DNA from: Glandiceps talaboti
Lineage: Eukaryota; Hemichordata; Enteropneusta; Spengelidae
Direction: 5' to 3'
NCBI RefSeq assembly: GCF_964340395.1
Contig: NC_135560.1
Location: forward strand, 6,604,598-6,668,597
Length of the DNA: 64,000 nt
The notes beneath the pieces are model-generated. The model did not search any database, was not told the origin of the DNA, and saw only the letters and a list, made by a program, of their open reading frames with translations. This document shows positions 29,267 through 57,635 of the stretch, in pieces; the first letter of the stretch is position 1, and each line of letters begins with the position of its first letter. The position numbers were made by a program, and so were the translations under genes.

Positions 29267-30876
29267 GTCTGTCTGTCTGTCTGTCTGTGTCAAATCTGTG
29301 TGTGTGCGTGCATGCCTCTATGTGTGCATGCTTGTGTGTGTGCATGCATGTGTGATATATGCATTTGTGCATATGTGTGTATTGTATATGTTTACAACTA
29401 CTATTAAATACACTTATCAGTGGAATACTTTTATCGAAACATTCAAAGATTTGCAAAACTTTAATGTTGATTATAGCAAAGTTTACAATCAAACATTTGA
29501 AATCATTCCAGTAGACAAAGTTCTGGTGGTAGTTTGCATATATTATGACAGCACTCTCTGAGGTCCTATTTGCTGAAAAAAATAATATAATTTTTGTAAG
29601 TAGCAGATATATTCACTTTTCACTGACAGATTTTGATACCAATCCATACGGAGATGATGACACAAAGACACCATTTCCTGTCAGACCTGCCGATAAAAGG
29701 AGTTATGCACAGAATAGTGTAGTATGGGTTAGGGCCAGTGGACTGCAGGTAAAATCTTCATTTTTATTTACTTATAATGAGTCACAAAAAAGTAGAAGCA
29801 GTGAGAATATACAAAGTCAGACAAAGTCCAGAGACAGCCTCCAATATCAAAAAATTAAATCCAGCTTGTGCCTGCTTGATACTGTACAAAAACACCTTGC
29901 AGTTATCGCACACAGGTCAATGTGGTACTGAAGTGATAAAATGAGTTTACAATTCGTGGTTTGCAGTTCCTGTATATTTACTTGTTTTGAAAGAGTTGCT
30001 ATCCTTGACAGCATGAATGGTTTGAGGTAGTGAATCCCAGTAGCATATTGATCTGGGATAATAAGTGAATATTGACCGCATGTTTTATTGAAGGCAAACT
30101 CATGCAGGATATGTGGACCAGTGCTTTACCTGGAAGTTCTGACTGATTGTGCTGGTTTGTTGGGGATTAGGGGGTGGAGGGGGTGTGGTGGTGTGGTGGT
30201 GGGGGTGGGAGGAATGGTGTGTGATAACCTAGGGTATGATTAATGCATCATAGAAACCTAAAATTGCAGGACTGTAATTTGACATAACGTACTCCAGAGA
30301 CCACCCTAGTAAGGTTAAAAATATCACTTTCAAGTTTCAATCTTTGTTGTACGTGATGTTAGACATGTATGAATAATTAATAACACTTGATAACTACATT
30401 ATGGTACCTGAATGTCTACAATCTATGGCTATAATCTTAAGTAATGTTCCTTTGGCACCCAGGGGTAACAGTGGATTTAATAAATACACTCTTTATCATA
30501 AAGGCTTAGCATTTGGGTGTTTGAGACACACACAATCCTTGTCATAAATGCTTAGCATTTGAGTGTTTGAGACACACACAATCCTTGTCATAAATGCTTA
30601 GCATTTGAGTGTTTGAGACACACACAATTCTTGTCATAAATGCTTAGCATTTGAGGCTTTTATATATCAATTTATGATACTCTAAAACAGAACACATCAA
30701 AATATACGTCAATCAGAGATGTTTTCAGATATCGATTTCTTCAAACCGCCCTCAGCACCATACATAATGTTACAATTTCTAGTGTGTAGACCCAAGTTGA
30801 TGTGTTCTGGTTTAGAGTAAATTGTTGCATAAAAACTTCAAATGCTAAACATTTATGACAATGATTGTAAGAGTCT

Positions 30877-30958
<82 letters not shown>

Positions 30959-32675
30959 AATAAAGCCTTTATGAGAGTGTAAATGTAGTTGTAAGCAAGT
31001 CATGATGTTTCCCATGGCTGCCTTTTTTTCTGAATGGATAAAATCGTTGGGCACTGTTGTTTCCATCTGTACATGTAACAATGGGTACCTTGTAGGATGT
31101 GATAATTATTGTTATGGAACAGATGTAAACTTGTACACGTATTGTTGTACAATTGCTAGTGTCCCATATCTCTATAATGTATTTGATATGTATCATGATG
31201 ATTTATCATAAACATTTATGTTCACATGGATATCAAATTAACATTTCATGTGCGTGCACGCTATCAGTACCTGTATTTTGTTTGTGTAATACATAACAAA
31301 AAACTTTGCACGTCATACTGTCTAATTGAAATGCTATGGTCACTCTGTTTTGGTAGTACCTCAATATCAGGATTTTACAGATGTTAATGTTCTTTTTCTC
31401 TTTATTTGATATTATGAATATATGTATTTGATATACTTTGTATATTGCAATATGTGATCTAACAGTTGTACAATGTATTTATTACTCTACAGGCTGATAT
31501 TCAGAAAGTCCTTAGACAAGCTAGAAAGTTACCCGATAAGCAACAAGCCTTCTACAAAGTAAGTTAATGATAGTCTGGCGGGTTCTCACTCAGCCAGTTG
31601 AGTCCGCTCTGAGTTGGGTTATTTTTAGGTCAGGTACAAAGGGGGTTTAGAGTCGACTTATATTTAGTGTCTGACACAAAATTTCATTTGATTACGTAAG
31701 TGTATTTAGTTTCCTAGATAAACAGGGTTCCAGTTCAGGGTTACTGCTAAATGATTGGAACAATTGAAGGCTATGCTAATATTGGATGACTTTGGTGTGT
31801 GATATGTGTCGGGTACAAAAATTCAGTTTGAATGGAGTCCCAAATCCAGCTTATTAGTTTTTACCACTTTGTGTCGCCACTGAGTGAAACTCACACTTTT
31901 AGTCTGAACATAGTATGTGTTTCATAATAATACAGCTTAGAGTTCAATAACAGAGATCTCCATGGTAACCTGGTATCTAAGTGAATCAGCTTCAACGCTT
32001 TCCTTTGTCTATGCTTAGAGGAATGAGAAGCCGAGATGAAATTTCAAATTCAAACAAAGCCACCCACATAGTCATTAAAATCATGCTTGTGTTAATCAGT
32101 CACAGAATTCTAACCAATGATAAATTTTGTTTATTGTCGAGAGTGACATAATGTACGTCCATATATGGTATCAGGATGCTACTTAATACACCGTTGACGT
32201 CATTCTAACAATTTGGGTTTACTCATTTGCGTGAACAACTTTTGATGACTTCATGATTGATGTGGTTCTTTCAGCTAAATATTTGTGCACTAAAATATTC
32301 ACAGTGTATTTCTATCTAGATGCAAGGAGTAAGTAATTAAGATGAAAATATCTCCAGGCAGAACTTAAACTGTGCATGCATGCATTCAAAACTTGTCCTC
32401 GGTGTGTGTGTGTGTCACAGAATTGATACTGGTATTTTTATGTTTTGCAGGAATTAAACCGTCTTCGAAAGGCAGCTCTCGTCATTGGTTTCTTTGAATT
32501 GCTGGAAGGTATGGCAGCCATGTTGGAAAGAGAGTGTACTTTACTGCCAGGAACGGCTCATCCGGATGCCGCGTTACAACTTACACATGCAACAAAACAG
32601 TTGAGATTATCCATAGAGAGAGACATTACTCATAATATAACACCACTGCAAACAAACTTCACAGAAAATGAATAA
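7898..32675 (+). CDS. INTS14: Integrator complex subunit 14 (INTS14/VWA9), complete, 8 coding exons
   Basis: INTS14 is a nuclear subunit of the metazoan Integrator complex, which cleaves snRNA 3' ends and terminates paused RNA polymerase II transcripts; with INTS13 and INTS10 it forms a nucleic-acid-binding module. Exons: 7898-8122, 17982-18089, 22187-22691, 26411-26528, 28902-29035, 29630-29748, 31493-31558, 32451-32675. All junctions are GT-AG and keep frame, giving 499 aa (human about 518). Residues 1-210 or so form a von Willebrand A domain with the MIDAS signature DVSLS (D8, S10, S12) and the later VTDG (D117). A middle beta-barrel follows (PSFCVLLHGSLKVE, WYGMLYSWADSKKKSNLM), then a C-terminal helical part (LNRLRKAAL, MLERECTLLPGTAHPDAALQ). 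These blocks match vertebrate INTS14 closely. ATG has A at -3. Intron 1 is unusually long (9.9 kb) and repeat-rich. Confidence 0.96.
8156..8345 (+). repeat. 68 bp tandem repeat, three copies
   Basis: The segment starting ttctcagtacctg recurs at 8156, 8224 and 8292. The third copy has an internal deletion. An inverted match (caggtactgagaattac) lies at about 8463-8480, so the array may belong to a small inverted-repeat element. Confidence 0.8.
8625..8720 (+). repeat. tRNA-like (SINE-like) dispersed repeat, copy 1
   Basis: The block TGGCTCCACTGG resembles a pol III A box, and GGATTGAAACC about 50 bp later resembles a B box. Related copies are at 9685-9785 (within the duplication), 11740-11850 (inverted), 39395-39515 and 54505-54625. 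No free tRNA gene is implied. Confidence 0.5.
8767..9149. mobile_element. Harbinger-like MITE, copy A (383 bp)
   Basis: Imperfect terminal inverted repeats start GGCC(A/T)AAA and contain TTGGTTCTGG or its variants. The element is flanked by TAA on both sides (8764-8766 and 9150-9152). The interior (complement of cagatgtacagccattacag and neighbours) is shared with the copies at 38.8 and 62.2 kb. A TWA target duplication and GGCC termini are typical of PIF/Harbinger elements. It encodes no protein. Confidence 0.75.
9834..10216. mobile_element. Harbinger-like MITE, copy B (383 bp)
   Basis: Same element as copy A, carried along by the 1.06 kb duplication, with the same TAA flanks (9831-9833, 10217-10219). 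It is therefore not an independent insertion. Confidence 0.75.
11740..11850 (-). repeat. tRNA-like dispersed repeat, inverted, with 53 bp tandem duplication
   Basis: The block gggtttcaatcccaggttct occurs twice in tandem, 53 bp apart, followed by gtggagcc. It is the reverse complement of the repeat at 8625-8720. Confidence 0.55.
13245..13520 (+). repeat. Dispersed repeat, copy 1 of a pair, with internal hairpin
   Basis: The stretch from 'attccagtattt' to the TGACGTAAAA region recurs in diverged form at about 13935-14240. Its core (13287-13354) is an imperfect palindrome opening GTGACCTAAGG and closing CTTAGGTCAC. The two copies bracket the MITE at 13554-13886. Confidence 0.55.
13554..13886. 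mobile_element. Harbinger-like MITE, divergent interior (333 bp)
   Basis: Terminal inverted repeats of about 30 bp (GGCC-A-rich-TCTGGTTCTGGTC and its complement) are flanked by TTA on both sides (13551-13553 and 13887-13889). The termini match the 8.77 kb family, but the interior does not, so it is a related subfamily. Confidence 0.75.
13935..14240 (+). repeat. Dispersed repeat, copy 2 of a pair
   Basis: Diverged copy of 13245-13520, with the shared block gtgacctaa-ggccttgtcactatgagtca and a degraded palindrome. Confidence 0.5.
14385..14595 (+). mobile_element. Truncated SINE
   Basis: It matches the body of the SINE at 57.64-57.99 kb: the blocks ccatttgttt, ccagtcaaccaagctgtata, attggggcctggtaggac and the ccccgaggagt region align in order. 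The tRNA-like head and the ATT tail are missing. Confidence 0.65.
15247..15552 (+). repeat. TG-rich compound microsatellite ending in (CTGT)n
   Basis: TG runs are interspersed with TATGTTTG units and end in about eight CTGT units (15516-15547). Open frames through it (15194-15559 and 15247-15582, mostly Cys/Val) are artefacts of the repeat. Confidence 0.9.
17982..18089 (+). CDS. INTS14: INTS14 coding exon 2
   Basis: Residues 76-111, starting NGLLKLDVFDKT and ending EEWSPITPCQ, within the VWA domain. Acceptor TTTCTTTGCAG and donor GTAGGT. Phase 0 at both ends. Confidence 0.93.
20080..20260 (+). repeat. Dispersed 'agcaacaagaccatgcccat' repeat
   Basis: The same core and flanking blocks (gtgaataaa-attcaaaaaa, gcaaatata) occur at 45.3-45.5 kb and 48.5-48.66 kb, so this is an interspersed family whose members are partly tandem. 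Confidence 0.6.
20504..20872 (+). repeat. Three-copy tandem repeat, period 115-125 bp
   Basis: The block aagttacgtccttcactgca recurs with its repeat-unit anchor (ttacgtc) at 20574, 20699 and 20814. Flanking blocks (tcacataaattttagtactc, taggttgatcatcatc) repeat in the same order. Confidence 0.85.
22187..22691 (+). CDS. INTS14: INTS14 coding exon 3
   Basis: Residues 112-279 plus one base. It opens LILVTDGRSGIGPGSLRQLF (end of the VWA domain, MIDAS Asp in TDG) and includes NGGGGSVHIPEGPLSLKSVQ, GSLHCGHLKSDIQL and ISRHLVLPV. It ends in phase 1 at AAAG then GTAGGA. Minus-strand frames inside it are shadows. Confidence 0.96.
22728..23000 (+). repeat. Dispersed repeat with 19 bp perfect hairpin, copy 1
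   Basis: The arms GAACACTGAATATTCATGA (22728-22746) and its complement (22783-22801) start the repeat. Downstream blocks gactctccagaact and gtgacattcccctttaa recur at 46.79-46.98 kb after a related hairpin. Confidence 0.6.
23646..24210. mobile_element. 565 bp inverted-repeat element
   Basis: The termini GTAGTCTAGAGGCTATC and their exact complement (24194-24210) bound the element, and the match continues imperfectly inward for about 15 bp more. No clear target duplication is seen, and there is no coding capacity. Confidence 0.55.
24583..24630 (+). repeat. (GGT)n microsatellite
   Basis: About 16 perfect GGT units. Confidence 0.95.
25840..26310 (+). repeat. Degenerate tandem array rich in GTGTTAGC
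   Basis: Units with 'gttgctaacacatactggtaa', 'gtgttagtgccagcc' and 'gggctagcctggtgtta' recur several times with changing spacing (roughly 180 bp between similar points). Old and diverged. Confidence 0.7.
26411..26528 (+). CDS. INTS14: INTS14 coding exon 4
   Basis: Residues 280-318 plus two bases. It starts with an acidic linker (TKGKNKDEDDTEDGK) and then FCVLLHGSLKVENMCAIVHLG, the start of the conserved beta-barrel. Phases 1 and 2 at its ends match its neighbours. Confidence 0.93.
26942..27079. repeat. Imperfect hairpin element
   Basis: The left arm (ttgcctggccttat, gggcactagta, atgctgttatg) pairs with the right arm (cataacag, actagtgccc, agccagggcaataag) around a loop near 27005. Confidence 0.6.
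27112..27478. mobile_element. Long-TIR element (about 367 bp, arms about 150 bp)
   Basis: The left half (gaacctgttacaaa, aaagtaaacaaatgaattgg, attaataacacttga, acagagacttgtattaca region) recurs as its reverse complement in the right half, separated by a centre near 27290. One end (gtttgtaacaggttc onward) also occurs alone at about 53.18-53.26 kb, so the family is dispersed. Confidence 0.75.
27898..27968 (+). repeat. (CATA)n to (CGTA)n compound microsatellite
   Basis: About nine CATA units switch without interruption to about nine CGTA units. Confidence 0.95.
28902..29035 (+). CDS. INTS14: INTS14 coding exon 5
   Basis: Residues 319-363 plus one base: SDWYGMLYSWADSKKKSNLM, then LGVFEPGNDSISWLGKF. 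It corresponds to the conserved HGMLYS...KKKSNLM block of vertebrate INTS14. Donor GTAGGC. Confidence 0.94.
29036..29629 (+). repeat. INTS14 intron 5 with CTGT/TG microsatellite (29.05-29.35 kb)
   Basis: Half of this 594 bp intron is a compound CTGT/TG repeat that starts about 20 bp after the donor site. Long frames through it on both strands (28830-29492 minus, 28967-29407 plus) are repeat artefacts. Confidence 0.85.
29630..29748 (+). CDS. INTS14: INTS14 coding exon 6
   Basis: Residues 364-403: NPYGDDDTKTPFPVRPADKR, then SYAQNSVVWVRASGLQ. It closely matches the human NPYGEDDNKSPFPL...KRSYAQN block. Ends in phase 0 at CAG then GTAAAA. Confidence 0.95.
30495..30655 (+). repeat. Tandem repeat, unit about 58 bp
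   Basis: The block 'aatgcttagcatttgagtgt' plus 'ttgagacacacacaatcc' repeats about three times. Confidence 0.85.
30880..30955 (+). repeat. (CA)n microsatellite, about 38 units
   Basis: Uninterrupted CA run. Confidence 0.97.
31493..31558 (+). CDS. INTS14: INTS14 coding exon 7
   Basis: Residues 404-425: ADIQKVLRQARKLPDKQQAF, then YK. Short 66 bp exon, phase 0 at both ends, with ACTCTACAG acceptor and GTAAGT donor. Confidence 0.93.
31559..32450 (+). other. INTS14 intron 7
   Basis: 0.9 kb, no exon. A stretch near 32.03-32.13 kb resembles, in reverse, the interior of the 23.65 kb inverted-repeat element (the cacccacatagtcat region). Confidence 0.6.
32451..32675 (+). CDS. INTS14: INTS14 terminal coding exon 8
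   Basis: Residues 426-499 and the TAA stop: ELNRLRKAALVIGFFELLEG, then MLERECTLLPGTAHPDAALQ and a short C-terminal tail NITPLQTNFTENE. The human protein has a slightly longer tail. Confidence 0.96.
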   Translation, partial: ELNRLRKAALVIGFFELLEGMAAMLERECTLLPGTAHPDAALQLTHATKQLRLSIERDITHNITPLQTNFTENE

Positions 32676-33236
32676 GACCAAGTTGTTTTCTTTCATTTAG
32701 TGGCATCAGTATAGTTACAAATTTAACATTATATTCAAGCCATAGAATTGAGACAGAGTATATGACTGCAATGGTCCAAAGCATTATTTTTTATAAACAA
32801 AAGAATCGTGTAGAATTGCCAGTGAGGGCACACTTTCAACATCATGTGTGCAAAACATATCCATGAAACTAGCTGAAAGGTTGTGAATGATGAATATTTA
32901 TATTTCAATCACTACATATATCATTCTGAAGATTGTGTGCATATTAGTATGTATTCATTAAAACAATTTCCTTTAAATATCCCATATGCCAACCAGACAG
33001 TGCCGAACCCATAGAAACTATTTGACCTCAGTAACCCAAGATGTGTACCCATTGTTGTACCTGTCACAGACTTTGCTGAAACCTCACAGACACTAAAATT
33101 ATTCGACTGAATATAAAACATGTGTGTATCTCTCATACATCAACTTGTATGCACACATAGTTCAATATTCATTCTGCTGTGTGAGTCCAGTGAGGCAGAA
33201 CCAATATTTTTGGAACATGAACCATGGATGGTTATA

Positions 33237-33242
33237 AATAAA
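33237..33242 (+). terminator. INTS14 polyadenylation signal candidate
   Basis: AATAAA 562 nt after the stop. Further AATAAA at 33318-33323 and 33414-33419; the choice among them cannot be made here. Confidence 0.5.
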
Positions 33243-33445
33243 GTGAATGAATGGTGAATGAAATAGTTCTGTGTTAATGAATGAAAATTAGCAATATTAA
33301 ATACACCATTACATGTAAATAAAGTGTACGGTTGCACCAGTTTGCCTCTAATCATAACAGTGGCAAGTGTTTGACTTTCTCGAACTGTGCCAACAAGGTC
33401 AATCTATACGAAAAATAAAATATTAATGTATACTTGAGTGTTTTA

Positions 33446-33446
<1 letters not shown>

Positions 33447-33476
<30 letters not shown>
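33447..33476 (+). repeat. Poly-G run (30 bases)
   Basis: Uninterrupted G homopolymer; its length in the assembly is likely unreliable. Confidence 0.9.
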
Positions 33477-33477
<1 letters not shown>

Positions 33478-33799
33478 AACCACAGTCACTTGTGAGCAAC
33501 TTTTACAACAATGTTCAACCAACTGTATCCCTTAGCCTGTCTCAAGCTGTGCTACAACGTTTCGAACATTGTTGTATCTATCTTTGGAGTTTGATTGTGG
33601 GAAAATGTCTGCTGGTCATTAGGACCGAGCAAAAGGTAGCAAAAGATTTTGGTCTGTATACTCGATACAATTTATGCATCTACACACACACACGCACACA
33701 CACACACGCACACACACACACACACACAATAAACAACAGCGTTCAGAAAGTAGATGTCCTCAATTATTTATGTCATCAAAATATGATCTCTTTCTGGAA

Positions 33800-34085
33800 A
33801 AGACGGAAAGTTTGCCGCACTGGATATAAAAGGGGGGTAAAATGAACAGAAATTTCGATCAACTTTCAAAACATACCAATCACGATACAACGAATGTCAT
33901 ATACTATGGTGGTTTAATTTAGAGCTGACGGTCGGAACGTATGTAACAATGGATATAAAAGGTGGCAAATTCAAATTGAACAGAATTTCATATCAACTTT
34001 AAAAGGTACCGATCACTATATAATAAATGTCATGGGCTATGATTTAAATAAGTGTATGTCTAACGGTTGGAAAGTTTGTCGCACG
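33800..34085 (+). repeat. Two-copy tandem repeat, period about 135 bp
   Basis: The block 'tggatataaaagg' followed by 'gaacagaa-tt-atcaactt' and 'aatgtcat' recurs at about 33813 and 33950. 'ggaaagtttgtcgcac' marks the right end, with another copy near 34165. Confidence 0.65.
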
Positions 34086-35481
34086 TTTCAAAATATCATA
34101 CCCATTTTCTATATAGTTGCCTTTAATTATTAGATCGCATGGTTCTTTGAGTAAAAATAATGACCGGAAAGTTTGTCGCAGTGGAAACTTTGGCGCACGA
34201 CACCGGTCAAGCAAAAACATTGACGTTCGAAACAGAATAGTTGGAGTCGGCCATAGCCATATAAAAAAGATAATACCACGCCCAATGTCTGACGCTATAA
34301 TTTCATCTCTCAATCTACTAAATAAATGTCATCGTTTAAGGCGGGTTGAGGTAGCACGGTGGCATGCTAAGGAGTTACCAGACTAGAACACCAACAAGGG
34401 AAAAACCATTTACTAGTAAAACATTGATTCGGAACTTCTAAACTACATCGAAGCCATAAAAAGGCTGATTACACGAGTTTGCGAACTATTACACGATTAA
34501 CCGTAACGTCTGAATGCATTCAAGACTTTCTACCTGAGATACCCCCGGGTCATAAATGTCTGCTTCTACACAAGTCATCCAAGTTGAGTACCCCCCCCCC
34601 CCCACACACACACAAATTATTTCAAAACTATGATGTGTATGGTATTCCACATGAAATTTACATAATGACCATAATATATATATACACTTTGTCTTTGTAG
34701 ACAATTCGTTGAAAGTACGGTCGTGAACTTGAGACATAGAAGAGCAGGCATAAGGTGAAACCAACCAACCGACTTACATAACAGATAGGACTGGCTTCAA
34801 CAATAAAATTGAGCAACACACAATGCCCAAAAACTGTAGTATTTTAGGAGGATGGACATAGAACCAATGTATACAAATACTGATTATGACGAAACCACAC
34901 ACACACTATATATATATATATATATATGCTTAGAATAAGTTGGAGAAATGATATTCGCATTGGTGTATCGGCCATTAAACCACCATATAGATGAAAAACT
35001 GAAATCATCAATATGAATTTGATGACGAATTTATAATAGTAGTCTATATACAAACATGTGTAGGGCTGCAATATGAGAAAAAAAATATCACAGCAAATAG
35101 GAGGAACCAGCAATTTACCCCAATTGACAAGTGCTGTCTAAAAGACACCACACAAAATAACGAGAAATTACACGACATGTTGGTATATTTATTTGAAGAA
35201 TCCCAATTGAAAGCACGTAATCTGTTGTCTCACACTATATAAAATGGTAGATTTGAAACTGCGGTAAGTACCCATTTTGAATCCAGAAACTGACTGACTC
35301 AAGCGAAACATTTTCATGGAATCAATTGCAAATAGCAACAGTCCAGAAAACTTCACAAAATGCACCCGTCTGGCCTACAATATCTACAAATTAAAGTTTG
35401 GAAATGGTATTTATAACCAGATTTAAACTGAATGCCTTCCGTAAGGGTAGTCTTGCAATTTCATGATTTATGCAAGAAATG

Positions 35482-35525
35482 TATCTCCACATCTGTGATT
35501 TTTCAGAATCACAGATGTGGAGATA
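35482..35525. repeat. Perfect 19 bp hairpin
   Basis: TATCTCCACATCTGTGATT (35482-35500), a 6 nt loop, then the exact complement (35507-35525). Confidence 0.9.
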
Positions 35526-35630
35526 AATTATGAATACGGTATTTTTGCCCTACTTCGTCCCTGGGTAAAGTGTATACATTCCTGTTTCGACCGAGATTGA
35601 CAGACGCACCATTAGCTCTGGATGTATATG

Positions 35631-35677
35631 TATGCTACGAGGTTCGACACATTAGACGTGTCGAACCTCGTAGCATA
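35631..35677. repeat. Perfect 20 bp hairpin at the end of a hAT remnant
   Basis: TATGCTACGAGGTTCGACAC (35631-35650), a 7 nt loop, then the exact complement (35658-35677). The hAT-like reading frame on the minus strand stops a few bases before the right arm. Confidence 0.9.
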
Positions 35678-35681
35678 TACA

Positions 35682-35870
35682 TCAAGACGCTCCATCTGCT
35701 CCAAATCCTATAAGTTTCTGCTTCCAACTTCCATCAACTTTGTCACATATATATATAGTTTCTGTCGCACCAACACCACCATCGGCATGTGCGTGTTGAA
35801 CATCCTTCTGTCCCACAAAATTCAAGTGGTAGTCAACAACGTTACGTTGTCTGTCTTCATATGTTTTCAT
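35682..35870 (-). pseudogene. hAT-superfamily transposase remnant
   Basis: The minus-strand frame reads ...YHLNFVGQKDVQHAHADGG, then WKQKLIGFGADGAS and a stop. The GFG-D-GAS block preceded by a conserved HA-ADG motif resembles the catalytic-core region of hAT transposases of the ZMYM/KIAA1586-like group, where it normally continues into V-M-G. Here it breaks off at a perfect hairpin. No upstream zinc finger or downstream dimerisation region was found, so this is a small decayed or internally deleted copy. Confidence 0.5.
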
Positions 35871-36563
35871 CCATTGGAGTCAGAGTATGTTAAGTCAGGC
35901 CAACAAAAAATTTATTTTCTGGTCAGTGTGCATCACTTAAATACCCCGCTTCGATCTTCTTTTTTCTCGTGTTTCTCCAGTCAATGCAGACTGCAGATCC
36001 AAGGGAAAACACAAAATAACTCTCCCTACATTAATTGGTACACACACTTCAGGGAAGAGAACTACATCAGCAAGAAATTTTCCAAGAGGAAATTTATCAT
36101 CTGATGGCGAAAAACAAACTCTAGAAAAACATACAGACCATTTAAATCAGAATTCAAAATAGAGGCCTTGCAAGAAGTAAATAACCTTGAACTTAGAGAA
36201 TCAATCTGACTCTGTCAATTTAGATTTAAGCTATCACAAACTTAGAAGATATGATAAAGTACCAGTTTATGAAAATATATGCAAATTTTGTAGTATGTTG
36301 AAGATGAATAACATTATCCTATTGACAATGTCCCCTATAAGCTCTTATGATAGTTTACAGAAGAGAACGTTTTAAAAATGCGAAAATATTATGATATAAT
36401 ATTAACCCTGTCAGTAGAATATAAGTTAAAAGTAATAACTATTATTTAAAAAAAAGACATTTTTCATAGCTCTAGGCCACACAGCAAAATACTTTAATTT
36501 CACCTCAAAATTTAATTGTTCCATATGTATACCTGTAGTAGTATTTTAGTCTGTGCTCAATTA

Positions 36564-37724
<1,161 letters not shown>

Positions 37725-37859
37725 TTACTGACGGCATTTTTGTAGTTTAGTTTGTTTGTTTTTCATTCATCCGTTCGTTCGCTTGTTTTTCATTTTACTG
37801 TACCTTTAATGACCCTTTAAGCGTACTAAATAGATAATAAACATATGCAAATTACATAT

Positions 37860-38001
37860 TTGATATTCAGATACAAATGACCCCTCGAGCGAGCTCGATG
37901 TCCTCACTTGCACTTTTACCTCTTACGCATGCGTTGTTGTCACTTGTACTGTTTACTGGCATGGAGCGAAGCTAGCTCTGTTTTGCTGTACTCTGCGTTA
38001 G
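37860..38001 (+). promoter_or_regulatory. Putative proximal promoter/5' leader of the aminopeptidase gene
   Basis: Sequence just upstream of the start has more CpG than the background. It includes the palindrome ACGCATGCGT (37925-37934), close to the NRF-1 consensus, and AGCGAGCTCG. An in-frame TAG directly precedes the ATG, which fixes the start. Confidence 0.4.
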
Positions 38002-55896
<17,895 letters not shown>

Positions 55897-55904
55897 GTCA
55901 TCTG

Positions 55905-55910
55905 AATAAA
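55905..55910 (+). terminator. Aminopeptidase polyadenylation signal candidate
   Basis: AATAAA only 9 nt after the stop codon; duplicated at 56011-56016. If used, the 3' UTR would be very short. Confidence 0.45.
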
Positions 55911-56030
55911 TTATAATATATTATAACATTGACTGGTTGCAGAGACATGAACAAGAAGTTACCGATTGGCTTACAAATCATGTGGACAAACTGAGGTCAT
56001 AGGTCATGTGAATAAATTACGATATATTTT

Positions 56031-57635
56031 ATCATGGTATATCACACTAATCATTTGGTATCAAGGACAGCCTTCCATATACAATAATGTTGTGTGGCGC
56101 AAGAAAAGTCTTACTAACATCGCTACTTTTCATTGTCTTGCATGTCAAAAATTGTACTGTTTAACAGTGCTACCTTTTCATTGGCTGATGTGGCAAAAAT
56201 CTCACTTTGTGTGAGGTTCCAGCTACTATTATCTTTAATAGACAATTATTACCAAATTGTATACATTGTAACAAAATATGATTTTCGGCATGTCAATGGG
56301 TTAAAATGTAACAAGTGCACGTCAAGGTTTTTGTGTTCCAAATACAAATATCGACATATTTGTGTAGCTGTACGTAGTCGTGATTAATCAAATTGATTTT
56401 GGGATCTGCACACAAAAATATCAGCGTCCTCAACGGCGATCACAATTTCAACCTGTTTCTGTACTTCCTATGTATAATTGATAGCGACCACTGATTAACA
56501 TGTGCGATATCTATTTTTTGGTATATTAACAATTTTCAGTGAATATAGTGTGGTTGTCTGATTGAACAATAATAATCCAGTTACAACTAGTTCAGTTTTA
56601 ATACAGTGACAGATTCAAAACCGAGCTTTTGCTCAAGATTTAAACTTACCACTACACTACCTACAGATAATATTAACCACTAATTAAATAAGTAATTGAC
56701 CAATTATTAATGAATATATGAAAAAAATGTCCCAGTTGCCGCTAGTAGAGGTTTAAAGAAATGTAGCAATTTATTGAGCCAGACAATCAAGTTAGTAATG
56801 CAATGTTTTGAAGATTTTTGTTGAGGCAGACAATGGCTTTTTTTCAATTTACATATATGGTCTTCTGTGTGAACTAAAGTATATATAAAGAGATGTTTGC
56901 AATTCTTCTGAGCCATATGAAGACTCCCTAGTATAGGCATTAATAACTTGTATTGTGTTAATTTATGCATGTGCGTCAGGACCTAGGGTGTCTTGAATAA
57001 TCAATGTATTATGACTACCATTAATATCTATCTCTTCATCAAAGGAATGTCATTGAAACTCATATAGCTTAGATCGCCCTCAATTGATTTACCTGATTGG
57101 CTGCCATCGACAACTCAATGCCCAATGGGGTACATCGTTGTGTTGACTGTAGCAAAGTGACTTTCTGTAACTTGTAGAGCTTATCACAAACACATCCTTT
57201 CCACTGAGAATAATTTGAATGCTTTGCTTTTGAATATGTGTGTCATCATCTTTATGTCCAAGCACCTTTCAACAACTTTGTTGGGGGCAGCCATGTTGGA
57301 AAATCAGCCAGCATTGATAGTAGAAAAGGAACTCTGTGATTGGTCAATTTGTTGTTAGATGATGACAGGTTGTAACTGTGTGAGGGCAGTCTAAGATATA
57401 TGAGTTTCACTGACTTTCCTTCAAGTCAGTTTACGGAGAGATAGATATAGTACTCTTGATTCAAGATGAACCTAGAGTAACTTACTATAAGTTGTAAATT
57501 TAAAGAAAGTAATTCTTTATACAAAATTGGATCACAGTAGAAATGAGTAGAAATACGTACATCAAATGAAAATTTTAAATTCTAAGAATTTATTATGTCA
57601 AATCTTATAACAATGGTTTTCATAACATTAACATT
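56031..57635. other. Intergenic, nothing recognised
   Basis: AT-rich sequence with short open frames on both strands and no domain. Part of it may be the aminopeptidase 3' UTR. Confidence 0.6.

Larger units (their letters stand above)
29749..31492 (+). other. INTS14 intron 6
   Basis: 1.7 kb. It holds a GGTGTGG-rich stretch (30.17-30.22 kb), a roughly 58 bp tandem array (30.49-30.66 kb; 'cttgtcataaatgcttagca' repeated), a (CA)n tract (30880-30955) and a dispersed repeat (31.23-31.37 kb) also seen at 48.25-48.39 kb. Confidence 0.75.

Noticed and set aside
28830-29561. Long frames of Cys/Val/Ser or Thr/Gln/Asp (also at 15194-15582 and 39663-39985)
   Set aside because: Translation of TG/CTGT microsatellites.
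35622-36104. 160-codon plus-strand frame
   Set aside because: Starts inside a hairpin and lies antisense to the hAT-like frame; no recognisable domain.
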